A program made the position numbers and the translations under genes. DNA of 35,870 nucleotides from Chloroflexota bacterium (GTDB lineage: Bacteria > Chloroflexota > FW602-bin22 > JACPRP01), in contig JACQUC010000116.1 in NCBI GenBank assembly GCA_016210495.1, positions 1 to 35,870 on the forward strand. Reading direction: 5' to 3'. The notes below the pieces were generated by a model. The model made no database searches and was not told the DNA's origin. It was given only the letters and a program-made list of their open reading frames with translations. Positions 1 to 8,997 of the stretch are shown here, in pieces; position 1 is the stretch's first letter, and each line of letters opens with the position of its first letter.

Positions 1-1
1 G

Positions 2-751
2 ATCGACGCGATCCTGCTGTGCCAGAAGCCGGTCATCCGCCGCATCAACGGTATGAGCGTGGCCGGTGGCCAGGAAATCGGCGGCGCCTGCGATATCGCC
101 GTCGCGTCGGACATGGCCATTTTCGGGCAGGCTGGCCCCAGGCACGGCTCCGCGCCCGTGGGCGGCTCCACCGACTTCCTTCCATGGGCTCTCACCATCG
201 AAGACGCCATGTGGAACTGCATCTCCTGTGAGATGTGGAGCGCCTACAAGATGTACCGCAAGAACTACCTGAGCAAAGTGGTCCGTGTCCTCAAGCAGGG
301 CAATGACTTTATCCGCAACCCGCAGGTCATCACGAATGAGTGGCTGCGCGACGGCGAGATCGTCTACGGCGAGCACCTCACCGGTCCCGACGCCAAGGCC
401 GCCCGCGACCTGGCCAAGAGCCTCAAGGTGGACTTCAGTCTCCTCGACGCCGAGGTGAACAAGATACTGTGGACGTTCACCAACCTCTTCGAGGGCTGTC
501 TCATGAAGTCTATCGTCGACATCCGCCAGAAGAAGAAGAGCTACTGGGACCAGAACAAGAACGACCACCTGTACTGGCTGGCGGCCAATATGCAGGGCGA
601 GGCGTTCCTGGGCTTCGGTGCCTTCAACACCAAGAAGATCACCGGCAAGGACACTATCGACTTCATCAAGTTCCGTCAGATGGTTGCCGAGGGCCATGCT
701 CTGAACGATGAGCTGTTCGAGGCGGTTCTTGGCAAGCCCTTGCCAAAGTAG
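2..751 (+). CDS. bamA: 6-oxocyclohex-1-ene-1-carbonyl-CoA hydrolase-like (BamA/Oah), 5' partial
   Basis: The reading frame is open from base 2, so the N-terminus lies outside the window; 249 residues are visible of a family that is usually about 370-380 residues. It belongs to the crotonase/enoyl-CoA hydratase fold: the visible part opens with an INGMSVAGGQEIGGACDIA segment forming the oxyanion-hole region, followed by GPRHGSAPVGGSTDFLPW, which I recognise as characteristic of the ring-cleaving hydrolase of the benzoyl-CoA pathway. This enzyme adds water to and opens the ring of 6-oxocyclohex-1-ene-1-carbonyl-CoA, giving a pimeloyl-CoA derivative in the cytoplasm. The long C-terminal half (KSYWDQNK, LAANMQGEAFLGFGAF) also fits that family and not short enoyl-CoA hydratases. 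Partner genes (bcr/bam reductases, had, dch) would be upstream and are not seen. The family call is confident; the substrate is inferred. Confidence 0.8.
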   Translation: MDAILLCQKPVIRRINGMSVAGGQEIGGACDIAVASDMAIFGQAGPRHGSAPVGGSTDFLPWALTIEDAMWNCISCEMWSAYKMYRKNYLSKVVRVLKQGNDFIRNPQVITNEWLRDGEIVYGEHLTGPDAKAARDLAKSLKVDFSLLDAEVNKILWTFTNLFEGCLMKSIVDIRQKKKSYWDQNKNDHLYWLAANMQGEAFLGFGAFNTKKITGKDTIDFIKFRQMVAEGHALNDELFEAVLGKPLPK

Positions 752-776
752 CCAGAGCGTTCATTCGTCTGACAAG

Positions 777-804
777 AGGCCCCGGGGAGGCAGCTCCGGG
801 GCCT
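777..804 (+). terminator. Hairpin terminator after the bamA-like gene
   Basis: A GC-rich inverted repeat starts 25 bases after the stop codon: AGGCCCCGG pairs perfectly with CCGGGGCCT, and one G-U and one G-C pair extend the stem to 11 pairs around a 6-base AGGCAG loop. Only a weak T-run (TTCT) follows, so termination may be partial or Rho-assisted. It separates the catabolic gene from the accessory region. Confidence 0.65.
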
Positions 805-1287
805 TCTGGAACTGCAACAAGAAGTGCTCGGCTGCTACCCGCCAGGCAGTTAGATGGTTGATAGGAGTGAATGGATTGGCTAACATCACGAAGGGGCGGA
901 CGTCCGCTGGACGGCTTACGAGTTAACGATTTCAAACCAACATCAGGGCTAGGTTCTGGCGGCATTTCGCAGGCCGGCGAGCACCTCGACGTGCAAACAG
1001 CAACGCAGCTAAGGTGCTAAGTGACGCATCCGCCAAGTTTGGCAAAGTTTTGGCATTGCCGGCGGCCTGAATGCTTTTTTGCCGAGCCGCCCGCGTCATT
1101 TGACCGAATTATCACGGTTCGGAGCCCGCTTGCGAGTTTTCGGCGGCGCTTCGGCACAAGATCGCTGCTGGTTCGCCTGGTCTAACAACTATAGCGTCAG
1201 ACGGACCGGGCCTATCGCAATCACGCGGTGCAGCTTCCCGAGCGACAAAAAGCTGCTTGCGAACTAACTCCAGGGAGATGGTCTAGT
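805..1287. other. Intergenic region at the left edge of the accessory block
   Basis: About 480 bases with no convincing gene. Short open frames here lack ribosome-binding sites and resemble no family I know. There is a palindrome GCCAAgtTTGGC at 1032-1043 and a terminator-like structure at 1053-1080. The promoter of the large operon should lie here, but I see no convincing -35/-10 pair; CTATAG near 1189 is a weak -10 candidate. Confidence 0.4.
1053..1080 (+). terminator. Possible intrinsic terminator upstream of the large operon
   Basis: GCATT (1053-1057) pairs with AATGC (1070-1074), enclosing a GCC/GGC mini-stem, and six T residues follow directly. This is the layout of a weak intrinsic terminator, possibly ending a short untranslated transcript. 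No gene upstream needs it, since the bamA-like gene already has its own hairpin. The outer stem is only five pairs. Confidence 0.3.
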
Positions 1288-4200
1288 ATGGACGGCAGCA
1301 AAGGCTTCGCGCATTCTCCGTCGGCCGACATCAACCTCATAAGAGACAACCTTCGTGATCGCTACCACGATGGTTTCCCAATCATCAAGGAGTTGGTTCA
1401 AAACGCCGACGATGCTGGCGCTACTGTCATCGACTTTGGTTTGGCCGACGGTATACCTAGCGCCGAACACCCTCTACTTCGGGGACCTGCTCTATTTGTC
1501 GTGAATAACGGACGCTTCTCACAAAAAGATGCTCGTGCCATACGTCAGATGGGTTTGAGCAACAGAGCCGCCGAGAAGTCATCAATCGGGAAGTTTGGCC
1601 TTGGCCTTAAGAGTATTTTTCACCTTTGCGAAGCATTCTTCTACCTATCTTCTGACGAGTCTCAAGAAGGTCAATCAGTCAGCCACTTCTCTCGCAGTGA
1701 TGTCTTGAACCCGTGGTCAGGGGACAGCGATCCGCGGATTCACTCCGATTGGGATGGGTTTTCAGAATCCGATCAGAAGCTAGCAGTAGGATTATTGAAA
1801 CGTATTTTACCCGATACACGCTGGTTCGTTCTTTGGATTCCCTTGCGGCGCGCAGCACACTGCCACGGCTACGAGCCGATAATACGTAATTTTCCAGGTG
1901 ATGAAAGAGAACTGCCGCTTTCGATCTTTATCGGCAATCAGAGAATCAATAATGACTTGGGAAGCCAACTCGCGAACCTGTTGCCATTGTTGAGGACAAC
2001 GAGGGGAATAAGGTTGTGGCTGCCTCAAGGAAGCCGGCGTGAGCTACAAGAAATGCTGAGTATTGATTTGGCGGGGCAAGGCCGAAGATGGACACATGAA
2101 ACTAGGCTGCCCTCTGGACGTTCACCGATGGCCGGCTATGTTACTATAACCACTCGAAATACAGCGGCGCGCAAGTTGTCTTTCGGCGGATTCGAGGCTT
2201 TGAAGGCCAACCCAATTCTCAACGAGTTAAGCCGGTCGTCTTTCTGGCCCAGATGGAGCACTATCGACGAAACGACAGGCAGATCCGTCGACGTTCCCGA
2301 AAAGGCCGAGCCGCACTGTGCCGTGGTTTTCTCAGCGCACCGGATCTCGGGGCAGGCGGATTTGACAATAAACAGAGCAGTTTTCCTTCCCATCGGAGAG
2401 TCGGAAGAAGCTATACCGATAGCCGGGAGAACCTCGTACTTTCTCACCTTGCACGGCCATTTCTTTTTGGATTCAGGACGAACGCGGGTCGATCTCGATT
2501 TACCGGACGACTCGAACGAACCCAAGGATGAACGTTCTGTTCAGCGACGGTGGAATCAAGTTCTATATGATGAAGGAACACTCAGGTTGCTACTTCCAGC
2601 CCTCGATTCCTTTGTCAGAGAGACCCCTTTAGAGAGTGACAGTGCGGCGAATTTGACCGATGCCATCAGCAAATCCAAGACATTCAAGCAGAAACGGGAT
2701 TCAATCTGTAGTGAAAGCAATTGGGTTCTAAAGCTTGCTCCACACGGAAGGAGTTGGTCACTACAAGATCGAGGTCTACCTATTCTGGGCTTGCCAAGTG
2801 TCCCAGCACACGCCTCGAATCGACCTTTTGAAGTCTTCTCGGCTCTGGAGAAGATTTGCCAAATACACTGCATTGTTATGAATGACTCGCCTCGGCTAAG
2901 CACAAGCGATAAGCTTGACGACTGGCCTGAGGACCTATTGCTACAAATGCTCAATATTTCTGTCTCAGGTGGGTTTGAAACGGGGGTCCGTCTTGAGTAC
3001 TTGATCAGTTTCTTGGAGAACTGTTCCGGCGGGGTACTTGCTGCCTCCACAGTGAAGACCCTGCAAGCACTCGCCCGGCGAGCCTTCGCCACACTCGATC
3101 TGAGGCAACTCCGGGGGAATCGATCTTTTGTTCAGCGATTCCTAAACCTGTTGCCCTCCAACAAGGTGTTTGCTCTCGCTGCGGATGTAGACACGCAAAA
3201 CGAAGATGCTCTAAAGCAGCTTCTTCAGATTCCGCTAAACGTCGTCCTCGTACCACGCGATTTTGGTCAGAATCAACCTGAGGAACCAAAACAAATCACG
3301 GTTGATGACGCAGCCAGGATACTAACAGCCTTAGCAGAGCCGAACTCCGAGTGGGCCAGGAACGAAGGTCTGGCCAATGCACGCGTTGCCATCGCATTGC
3401 AGATATTAGGTGCCGTTGGAGAGCAGAAAGAAGAACTGCTCCGTCAATGTGGGCACCTGAAGCTGTTCACTGGTATAGATTGTTCAGCAAGCAAGTCCAC
3501 AACTTTGTCGCTTGATGCCCTCGAGCGCTGCAAACGGACTAAGACGTTGTTCATCTATCAACTACAGCCTGCACAAAGGGGGCTTGCCGATGACCTACAG
3601 AAAGCACTGCTCGATGCACGCGTGATCGTTATCAGATTTGATATCGCGAGGGGTCTGTACGGAGAACAGCAAGTTGTTTCCTGCACTCCCAACGCTTGTG
3701 TCGAGGTGCTACTTCAAGGTCATTTGCTGGCACCACCAGAGCAACGAGCGCTTCTGTTAGGAGGGCTAAGCCCAAATGGCCAATCGGCAATCGGCGATGA
3801 ATTGAGAAAAGCGATGCGCTATTTGCTGCACGGACAATCGCAGCATATCCAAGTTGATGGCCCATTGCTGATCGAGCGGGAGGGACACCAACATAGTGTT
3901 TGGTCAAAGTTGGCCACACTCGCCTTGGGCAAGAGTGAAGCAGAATGGCGTGTGGTAAAGGCATGCTTAGCGGACAGGCTGTCCAGATTCGCTTGCCAAG
4001 AGTTGGACTTGCAGGAGATTGATTCCGATACTGTCGTGGAGCTGCTTCGCGCCGTCGAAGTGGAAGAAATCGATTGTGCCACGTTAACTTCGAGTGAGCG
4101 AGATGATGCCTTACGTGGGATTGCCGATGTAGGCATTTTGCAGCGGCTCAAAGTGCATGAAGATCTAGACGGGAATCTCGTATCAATCGCTGAAAAGACC

Positions 4201-7200
4201 TTCTTGCAATCCAATTACCGTCTCAATTCAGCGCTCTTATCAGAAATCACGGTCATCCGCAGAAACAATGATGTGGGACTGGCTGCCATTCAGGGACGAA
4301 TCACGCCTATCCTTGACGCACAGTCGGTAATCAAGATAGCGCTCGGAACAGAACACCCATCGGATCATTGGCAACTGATTATGGACGCTCTGTTCGAGGT
4401 CGCAAGCACCAACGTGGCCTTGCGGGATGAAGTTATTCAGGATCTGAAGCAAGTAGCTTGGATCTTGCTGGACAATGGCGAAACGGTTTCCCCTGAGAAC
4501 ATAATATACCTGCCCGGCATCGAAGACGAGGTCGCGCGCGTGGTTGCTCATACCAGGGGAGCTTTTTGCGACGTGCTCAGGCTGCCCGCCGGCTTTAGGG
4601 AACATCCAGCATTCCAACATCTGGCCAGTCTGGCTTTCCCCGGTACTGAGGACGCGCTATCGATGCTGGGCACAATTATGGTCGAAAATGAAGGTTATCG
4701 ACTTGGCTTCTTGGACAAGGAGAAGTTCGACCTAAATGTCTTCCTTGAGGTATTCAGAGATGGCAGTCCCAGTCTTATGCCGAGTTGGGGAATAATCAAT
4801 GGAGTTTACCAGACGATATCTTTAGATGACTGCGAAACCTATCTTGTCCCCAAACTCTTCGCAGATATTCCCGTATCTCGGACGTCTGCCATTCTGAAGC
4901 ATCTCTCCGACAAGCATCGATCATCTATTCGTTCAAAAGCATCTTCCTTCCTTGAAGTACACAACTGGTATCTCGCTTCGGCGGTGCGCTCCGGCAGCTT
5001 GGAGACGATTCTGTCCAAAGTCTCACTCCTCAGCAGAAGTGGTAGTTGGAAGACGACAAGGCAGTTAGCGTTAGCGGCCGATGGAATTGACGAAGATGAT
5101 CTCCTGGACAAGTTGCAGGCCGACATCGTCGAGGAAGTAGTGAAGACTTTTCACATCCGTAATGACGAACTCCAGTCGACAGAGCGAGGGCCGATTGCAA
5201 GTAATTATGGTGGACAGCCCGACTGGGGTCATCAGGTCGAGACCGGGGGCAAACGGCTGCGTCAATACTTCTCCCATTGGCGAGGAGCAGTCAGCGGAGA
5301 GGTCGTTGGAGGATTCCTCTCCCTGCTTGGCGATCACCCTAGTGTTAGGACACTGGCCAGCGAATATCTTGGTAATCGTAGCGTGGAGGCAACTCGAGAT
5401 TTGTTTGAGTGGAAACCTCTCGAGGGAATGATTGGCGGGGCTGGCGAAGACGTACACGCTGTAATGGAGAAGCAGTATTTTCTGGTTGAAATCAATCAGG
5501 CTAGCAACATCGCAGTGCGAAATCTCCTTGGTGAACGGTTTGAAGCACGAACAAGCGGTCAATTCGAGCACCTGCTGCTGGGGGATCCCCCCTGGAGGAA
5601 TGTGCTAAAGTATACGGGCTACCGCGTCAAGTGTTTGACGTTGAGACAACTTGAGCCAGACCGCTATACAGAGGAGCAGCTTTCAGAATTCCTCAAACAA
5701 TCATCGAGAATAGTGCTTGACCGAGCATATCTACAGAAAGCGCCGAACCTCGAACAAGTATGGCAGGAGTTGTTCAACAGCGAGCAGCTAGATATCCAAA
5801 TCGCGCAAAACATGTTGCTGAACGATGCGTTCTTCTATCTCAGACAGCTAGGAGTACATTCAAATGAGGCCATTGGCCGCGTCCTCGGCGAATGGGACAC
5901 TGCACGCCGTCGGAAGGCCGAAGAGGAACAGGCTCAGCAGTTCAACCGCCCAATGCGAGACAGAACTGCAGACAAGGAGTTGAATCAAGCGCGAGAGAAG
6001 TTGAGACAACTTCTCGATTTCGATGCTGAATCGCAAGTTGTTATCCTTCAGGCTATACGCGATAGGATGTCAAATCACTATCAATACACTCCGGAATCTG
6101 TGCCGTTTGAGCTGTTCCAGAATGCTGATGACGCGGTAGCCGAGCTCTACGAGATGCTTGGCGATGGTGACCAGTTTGATACTCAAGCCAGTCGGTTCGT
6201 AATGGTCCTGGAGCCGAATCAGGTTGCGATTATGCACTGGGGACGCCCGATCAACCAGTATGCTATGGGGGCTTTTAGCGGCCGAAGTCGCGGCTTCGAC
6301 CGAGACCTTGAAAAGATGCTGGTGCTTTCCTCATCGGACAAAGGGATACATGGTGATGATGACAACTTATTGACTGGCAAGTTCGGATTGGGCTTCAAGA
6401 GCGTATTGTTGGTTACCGACAACCCCAAGGTGATCAGCGGACGGCTTGGATTCGAGGTGATAGCGGGCGTGTTCCCAAGACGGCTCGTCGGTGCGGAGTT
6501 CACTAGGCTTGTCGATCGGTTCAGGCAATTTGGACTTGACAGCAGAGGGGGCACGATTTTTGAGTTGCCTCTAAATGAGCAATCGTGTCAAAGTGCAGTG
6601 AAGGGCGTGCAGGAATTCAGAAGGTTAAGCCAATTACTGCTCGTTTTCTCTCGACAGATCAAGCAGTGTGACTTTTGCTCGTATCATAATCCACCTACGA
6701 GTGTATCTTGGACAGAACGTCCAGTGCCACACGTAAGAGGGGCCTACGTCGGATTGCTGCAACCAACCGAACCAGAGGAAAATGATGAATCCACGTGCCT
6801 GGTTCTCCGCCACAAAACCAATGTGTTGTTGATGACTTTGGGACCCCGGGGTTTTCGGCCGCTCTCTGCACGGATTCCGACCATATGGGTCACAGCTCCC
6901 ACCACAGAGTGTCACGACCTTGGATTCGCGATCAATGGAATGTTCGCCGTCGATATTGGTCGAGCGCAGTTGGCGAAGACATCGGATCAGAATAGAGCAA
7001 TTGCCAGGGAAATAAGTCTCTTTGTCGGGAACTGCTTTTGTGAGCTGTTTGATGCATCGGCAAACTGGGAATCATTCAAGAAGGCTCTGAACTTGGCTGC
7101 TGATACAACACCATACAGGTTTTGGGATTCGCTTTGGGAAATCGTGGCCATTTCCTTCAACAAGAAGATAAGCGAGGGGAATCCGCACGACACTGTCCGT

Positions 7201-8997
7201 TTGGCAGCATCTATGCTCTGGGGTGATGCTGGACCGCAGGGCGTTGGGATATTCGTTTCCAGTCGTGCAATACTTCCAAGTAGACTTTGGTCTGATTACG
7301 CCGTCCTAACGAAAGCGGACAAAGTCAAGCTTTTCGCGACCGGCATCCTCGATTCAGAAGCAGTGTTCCGTAGCATATCCAGTTGGAGTACCTTTCGCCT
7401 GAAGGCACCGACGGGCACAATCGTTTCCAACAAAGGGACTCGGGCACCGATGCAGCGACTACGGCCAGACTTGCTCAAGGAATGTCAATCGGTCGATCTT
7501 TGTTCCGTGGTTAACTGGGAGGTTGGTCAAAGCAAACGCATTGAGCCTTCACAAGCCCGGTCTCTCGGGGCGGTAGTGACTAGCGATCTTATGGCAAAAC
7601 TCAGGCAGGGCAACGAGATGGAAAGGGGGGAACAAGAGAGCCTGCAGGAATTTCTTGCACAGATGTGTTTTCGCGCACGTGATGGAAGCTTTCACCTCCC
7701 CAAAGAACTTCTGGTTGCCCACTGGAATCTGACCGAAGAACCACGGCATAGAGACGAAGTTGCACGAACCTTATTTGCCCCCGAATCGCGTATTCTCGAT
7801 CCAGCATACAAAGGAGTTGCACTGGCGTTTTTCGATGCCTGCAGAGGCCAATTATTGGCACATGTCGTAGAAATTTCCGAGTGGGGGCGAGTGGCAGAGA
7901 GCGACACAAAGCGAAAAGGATTATTACGGTATTTGCTTGAAGGGGACCGGGGAAGTCTAGTGGCCATCGAATTGCGAAAACGGCTGCAGGGAACATGGTT
8001 GGAAGATCTCGCGGACTCACCTTTGCTCAGTTTGTTTTCTCCAAACGAGCAGTCAGTACTTCTTGGGTTACTGCATTTGGCCCACGTAGAACAGCCTGAT
8101 TTCTGGCCTGACCTGTTGGACCCCAAAGATGTCCTCCCAAGGATTTACGATTGGTGGGTTGCTGGGGGAAATAGCTACATCCGAGAATATGAGAGAAACC
8201 TGTATCCCGGGGGCACACCACCATCTTTGTCGGATGACACGAGTTGTCTCACCGACGACTGTGAACTGCGACAGAATTGGTTGGTCCTCTTCTTGTTGGG
8301 GGCAACGCATACCATGGGCTGGGCGCAACCTCAGCAGCATCGTGAGTTCTTGCGTCTTTGCAAAGACCGGGGCTGGCTCCAGGTCTTCTCAGAACCACGC
8401 GTGGATCCTGAGAAGTGGATCTGGGTCATGGAAGAATACTTGAATAGACAAGTCGACGATGCCCAGTTCTATCAATGGATGAAACAGTTTGTGGGCATCT
8501 TTCAGATCTCAAAATGGTTGAACGACTACATCGAGTCTTTCTTGCAGATCGAGCGAACGCGAAATCCTTTCACCTTGGATCAGGTAATCGCTTCCCGCAC
8601 TTCCAAGCTTCAACAAGGGGGAGGCATCGATGCTCCCCCTCTGACACGGGCGCTCGGAATTGGCTCGCTATTTGTTGTGAGAGAACTCAGCCGTATTGGG
8701 ATGCTTGGGAATCCTTTCGCACATCGTCACTGCTACGTTCCAACCCGCAAAGTCAGGGGGCTTTTGGAAATGCTCGGTTGCCCGGGAATGGACACCGGCC
8801 CGTTGCCGGAGCAGTCAATTCACATTCACAGTTTCCTCTGTGAACATCTCGGTCCAGAACGGGCAATTTTCAACGGTTCATTTGATCTTCCGTTGCGAGC
8901 AATAGCATATGATCCTGATCTGCAGAGCGAGTTTCTCCATGAGATATTGCCCGATGAACCTATCGACATCTGGGGAGTTAGAGGTGCTGAGGGATGA
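1288..8997 (+). CDS. Giant protein with two sacsin-type GHKL/Hsp90-like ATPase domains
   Basis: The protein has 2569 residues from the ATG at 1288, chosen because GGGAG lies 10 bases upstream; an in-frame ATG at 1228 has no such site. Domain 1 (about residues 12-260) has the sacsin-like Bergerat fold: N-box ELVQNADDA at 35-43, NNG at 73-75 and the ATP-lid motif IGKFGLGLKS at 100-109. Domain 2 (about 1560-1830) repeats it: ELFQNADDA from residue 1608 and LTGKFGLGFKS at 1695-1705, but the middle motif reads HWG near 1650. The long linker and the last ~740 residues resemble nothing I can name. Hsp90/sacsin ATPase folds act as ATP-driven conformational clamps. No signal peptide or membrane segment is obvious, so it is probably cytoplasmic. 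It overlaps the next gene, a SNF2 helicase, by ATGA, which implies coupled translation and joint function. Domain identity is firm; the role (nucleic-acid sensing or defence) is inferred. Confidence 0.85.
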   Translation: MDGSKGFAHSPSADINLIRDNLRDRYHDGFPIIKELVQNADDAGATVIDFGLADGIPSAEHPLLRGPALFVVNNGRFSQKDARAIRQMGLSNRAAEKSSIGKFGLGLKSIFHLCEAFFYLSSDESQEGQSVSHFSRSDVLNPWSGDSDPRIHSDWDGFSESDQKLAVGLLKRILPDTRWFVLWIPLRRAAHCHGYEPIIRNFPGDERELPLSIFIGNQRINNDLGSQLANLLPLLRTTRGIRLWLPQGSRRELQEMLSIDLAGQGRRWTHETRLPSGRSPMAGYVTITTRNTAARKLSFGGFEALKANPILNELSRSSFWPRWSTIDETTGRSVDVPEKAEPHCAVVFSAHRISGQADLTINRAVFLPIGESEEAIPIAGRTSYFLTLHGHFFLDSGRTRVDLDLPDDSNEPKDERSVQRRWNQVLYDEGTLRLLLPALDSFVRETPLESDSAANLTDAISKSKTFKQKRDSICSESNWVLKLAPHGRSWSLQDRGLPILGLPSVPAHASNRPFEVFSALEKICQIHCIVMNDSPRLSTSDKLDDWPEDLLLQMLNISVSGGFETGVRLEYLISFLENCSGGVLAASTVKTLQALARRAFATLDLRQLRGNRSFVQRFLNLLPSNKVFALAADVDTQNEDALKQLLQIPLNVVLVPRDFGQNQPEEPKQITVDDAARILTALAEPNSEWARNEGLANARVAIALQILGAVGEQKEELLRQCGHLKLFTGIDCSASKSTTLSLDALERCKRTKTLFIYQLQPAQRGLADDLQKALLDARVIVIRFDIARGLYGEQQVVSCTPNACVEVLLQGHLLAPPEQRALLLGGLSPNGQSAIGDELRKAMRYLLHGQSQHIQVDGPLLIEREGHQHSVWSKLATLALGKSEAEWRVVKACLADRLSRFACQELDLQEIDSDTVVELLRAVEVEEIDCATLTSSERDDALRGIADVGILQRLKVHEDLDGNLVSIAEKTFLQSNYRLNSALLSEITVIRRNNDVGLAAIQGRITPILDAQSVIKIALGTEHPSDHWQLIMDALFEVASTNVALRDEVIQDLKQVAWILLDNGETVSPENIIYLPGIEDEVARVVAHTRGAFCDVLRLPAGFREHPAFQHLASLAFPGTEDALSMLGTIMVENEGYRLGFLDKEKFDLNVFLEVFRDGSPSLMPSWGIINGVYQTISLDDCETYLVPKLFADIPVSRTSAILKHLSDKHRSSIRSKASSFLEVHNWYLASAVRSGSLETILSKVSLLSRSGSWKTTRQLALAADGIDEDDLLDKLQADIVEEVVKTFHIRNDELQSTERGPIASNYGGQPDWGHQVETGGKRLRQYFSHWRGAVSGEVVGGFLSLLGDHPSVRTLASEYLGNRSVEATRDLFEWKPLEGMIGGAGEDVHAVMEKQYFLVEINQASNIAVRNLLGERFEARTSGQFEHLLLGDPPWRNVLKYTGYRVKCLTLRQLEPDRYTEEQLSEFLKQSSRIVLDRAYLQKAPNLEQVWQELFNSEQLDIQIAQNMLLNDAFFYLRQLGVHSNEAIGRVLGEWDTARRRKAEEEQAQQFNRPMRDRTADKELNQAREKLRQLLDFDAESQVVILQAIRDRMSNHYQYTPESVPFELFQNADDAVAELYEMLGDGDQFDTQASRFVMVLEPNQVAIMHWGRPINQYAMGAFSGRSRGFDRDLEKMLVLSSSDKGIHGDDDNLLTGKFGLGFKSVLLVTDNPKVISGRLGFEVIAGVFPRRLVGAEFTRLVDRFRQFGLDSRGGTIFELPLNEQSCQSAVKGVQEFRRLSQLLLVFSRQIKQCDFCSYHNPPTSVSWTERPVPHVRGAYVGLLQPTEPEENDESTCLVLRHKTNVLLMTLGPRGFRPLSARIPTIWVTAPTTECHDLGFAINGMFAVDIGRAQLAKTSDQNRAIAREISLFVGNCFCELFDASANWESFKKALNLAADTTPYRFWDSLWEIVAISFNKKISEGNPHDTVRLAASMLWGDAGPQGVGIFVSSRAILPSRLWSDYAVLTKADKVKLFATGILDSEAVFRSISSWSTFRLKAPTGTIVSNKGTRAPMQRLRPDLLKECQSVDLCSVVNWEVGQSKRIEPSQARSLGAVVTSDLMAKLRQGNEMERGEQESLQEFLAQMCFRARDGSFHLPKELLVAHWNLTEEPRHRDEVARTLFAPESRILDPAYKGVALAFFDACRGQLLAHVVEISEWGRVAESDTKRKGLLRYLLEGDRGSLVAIELRKRLQGTWLEDLADSPLLSLFSPNEQSVLLGLLHLAHVEQPDFWPDLLDPKDVLPRIYDWWVAGGNSYIREYERNLYPGGTPPSLSDDTSCLTDDCELRQNWLVLFLLGATHTMGWAQPQQHREFLRLCKDRGWLQVFSEPRVDPEKWIWVMEEYLNRQVDDAQFYQWMKQFVGIFQISKWLNDYIESFLQIERTRNPFTLDQVIASRTSKLQQGGGIDAPPLTRALGIGSLFVVRELSRIGMLGNPFAHRHCYVPTRKVRGLLEMLGCPGMDTGPLPEQSIHIHSFLCEHLGPERAIFNGSFDLPLRAIAYDPDLQSEFLHEILPDEPIDIWGVRGAEG

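Noticed and set aside
1228..1287. N-terminal extension of the giant ATPase from the ATG at 1228
   Set aside because: No ribosome-binding site, and the conserved domain begins soon after the ATG at 1288, which has GGGAG at proper spacing.
805..1287. tRNA or attachment site at the left edge of the island
   Set aside because: No cloverleaf or tRNA 3'-end sequence, and no matching direct repeat at the right edge.
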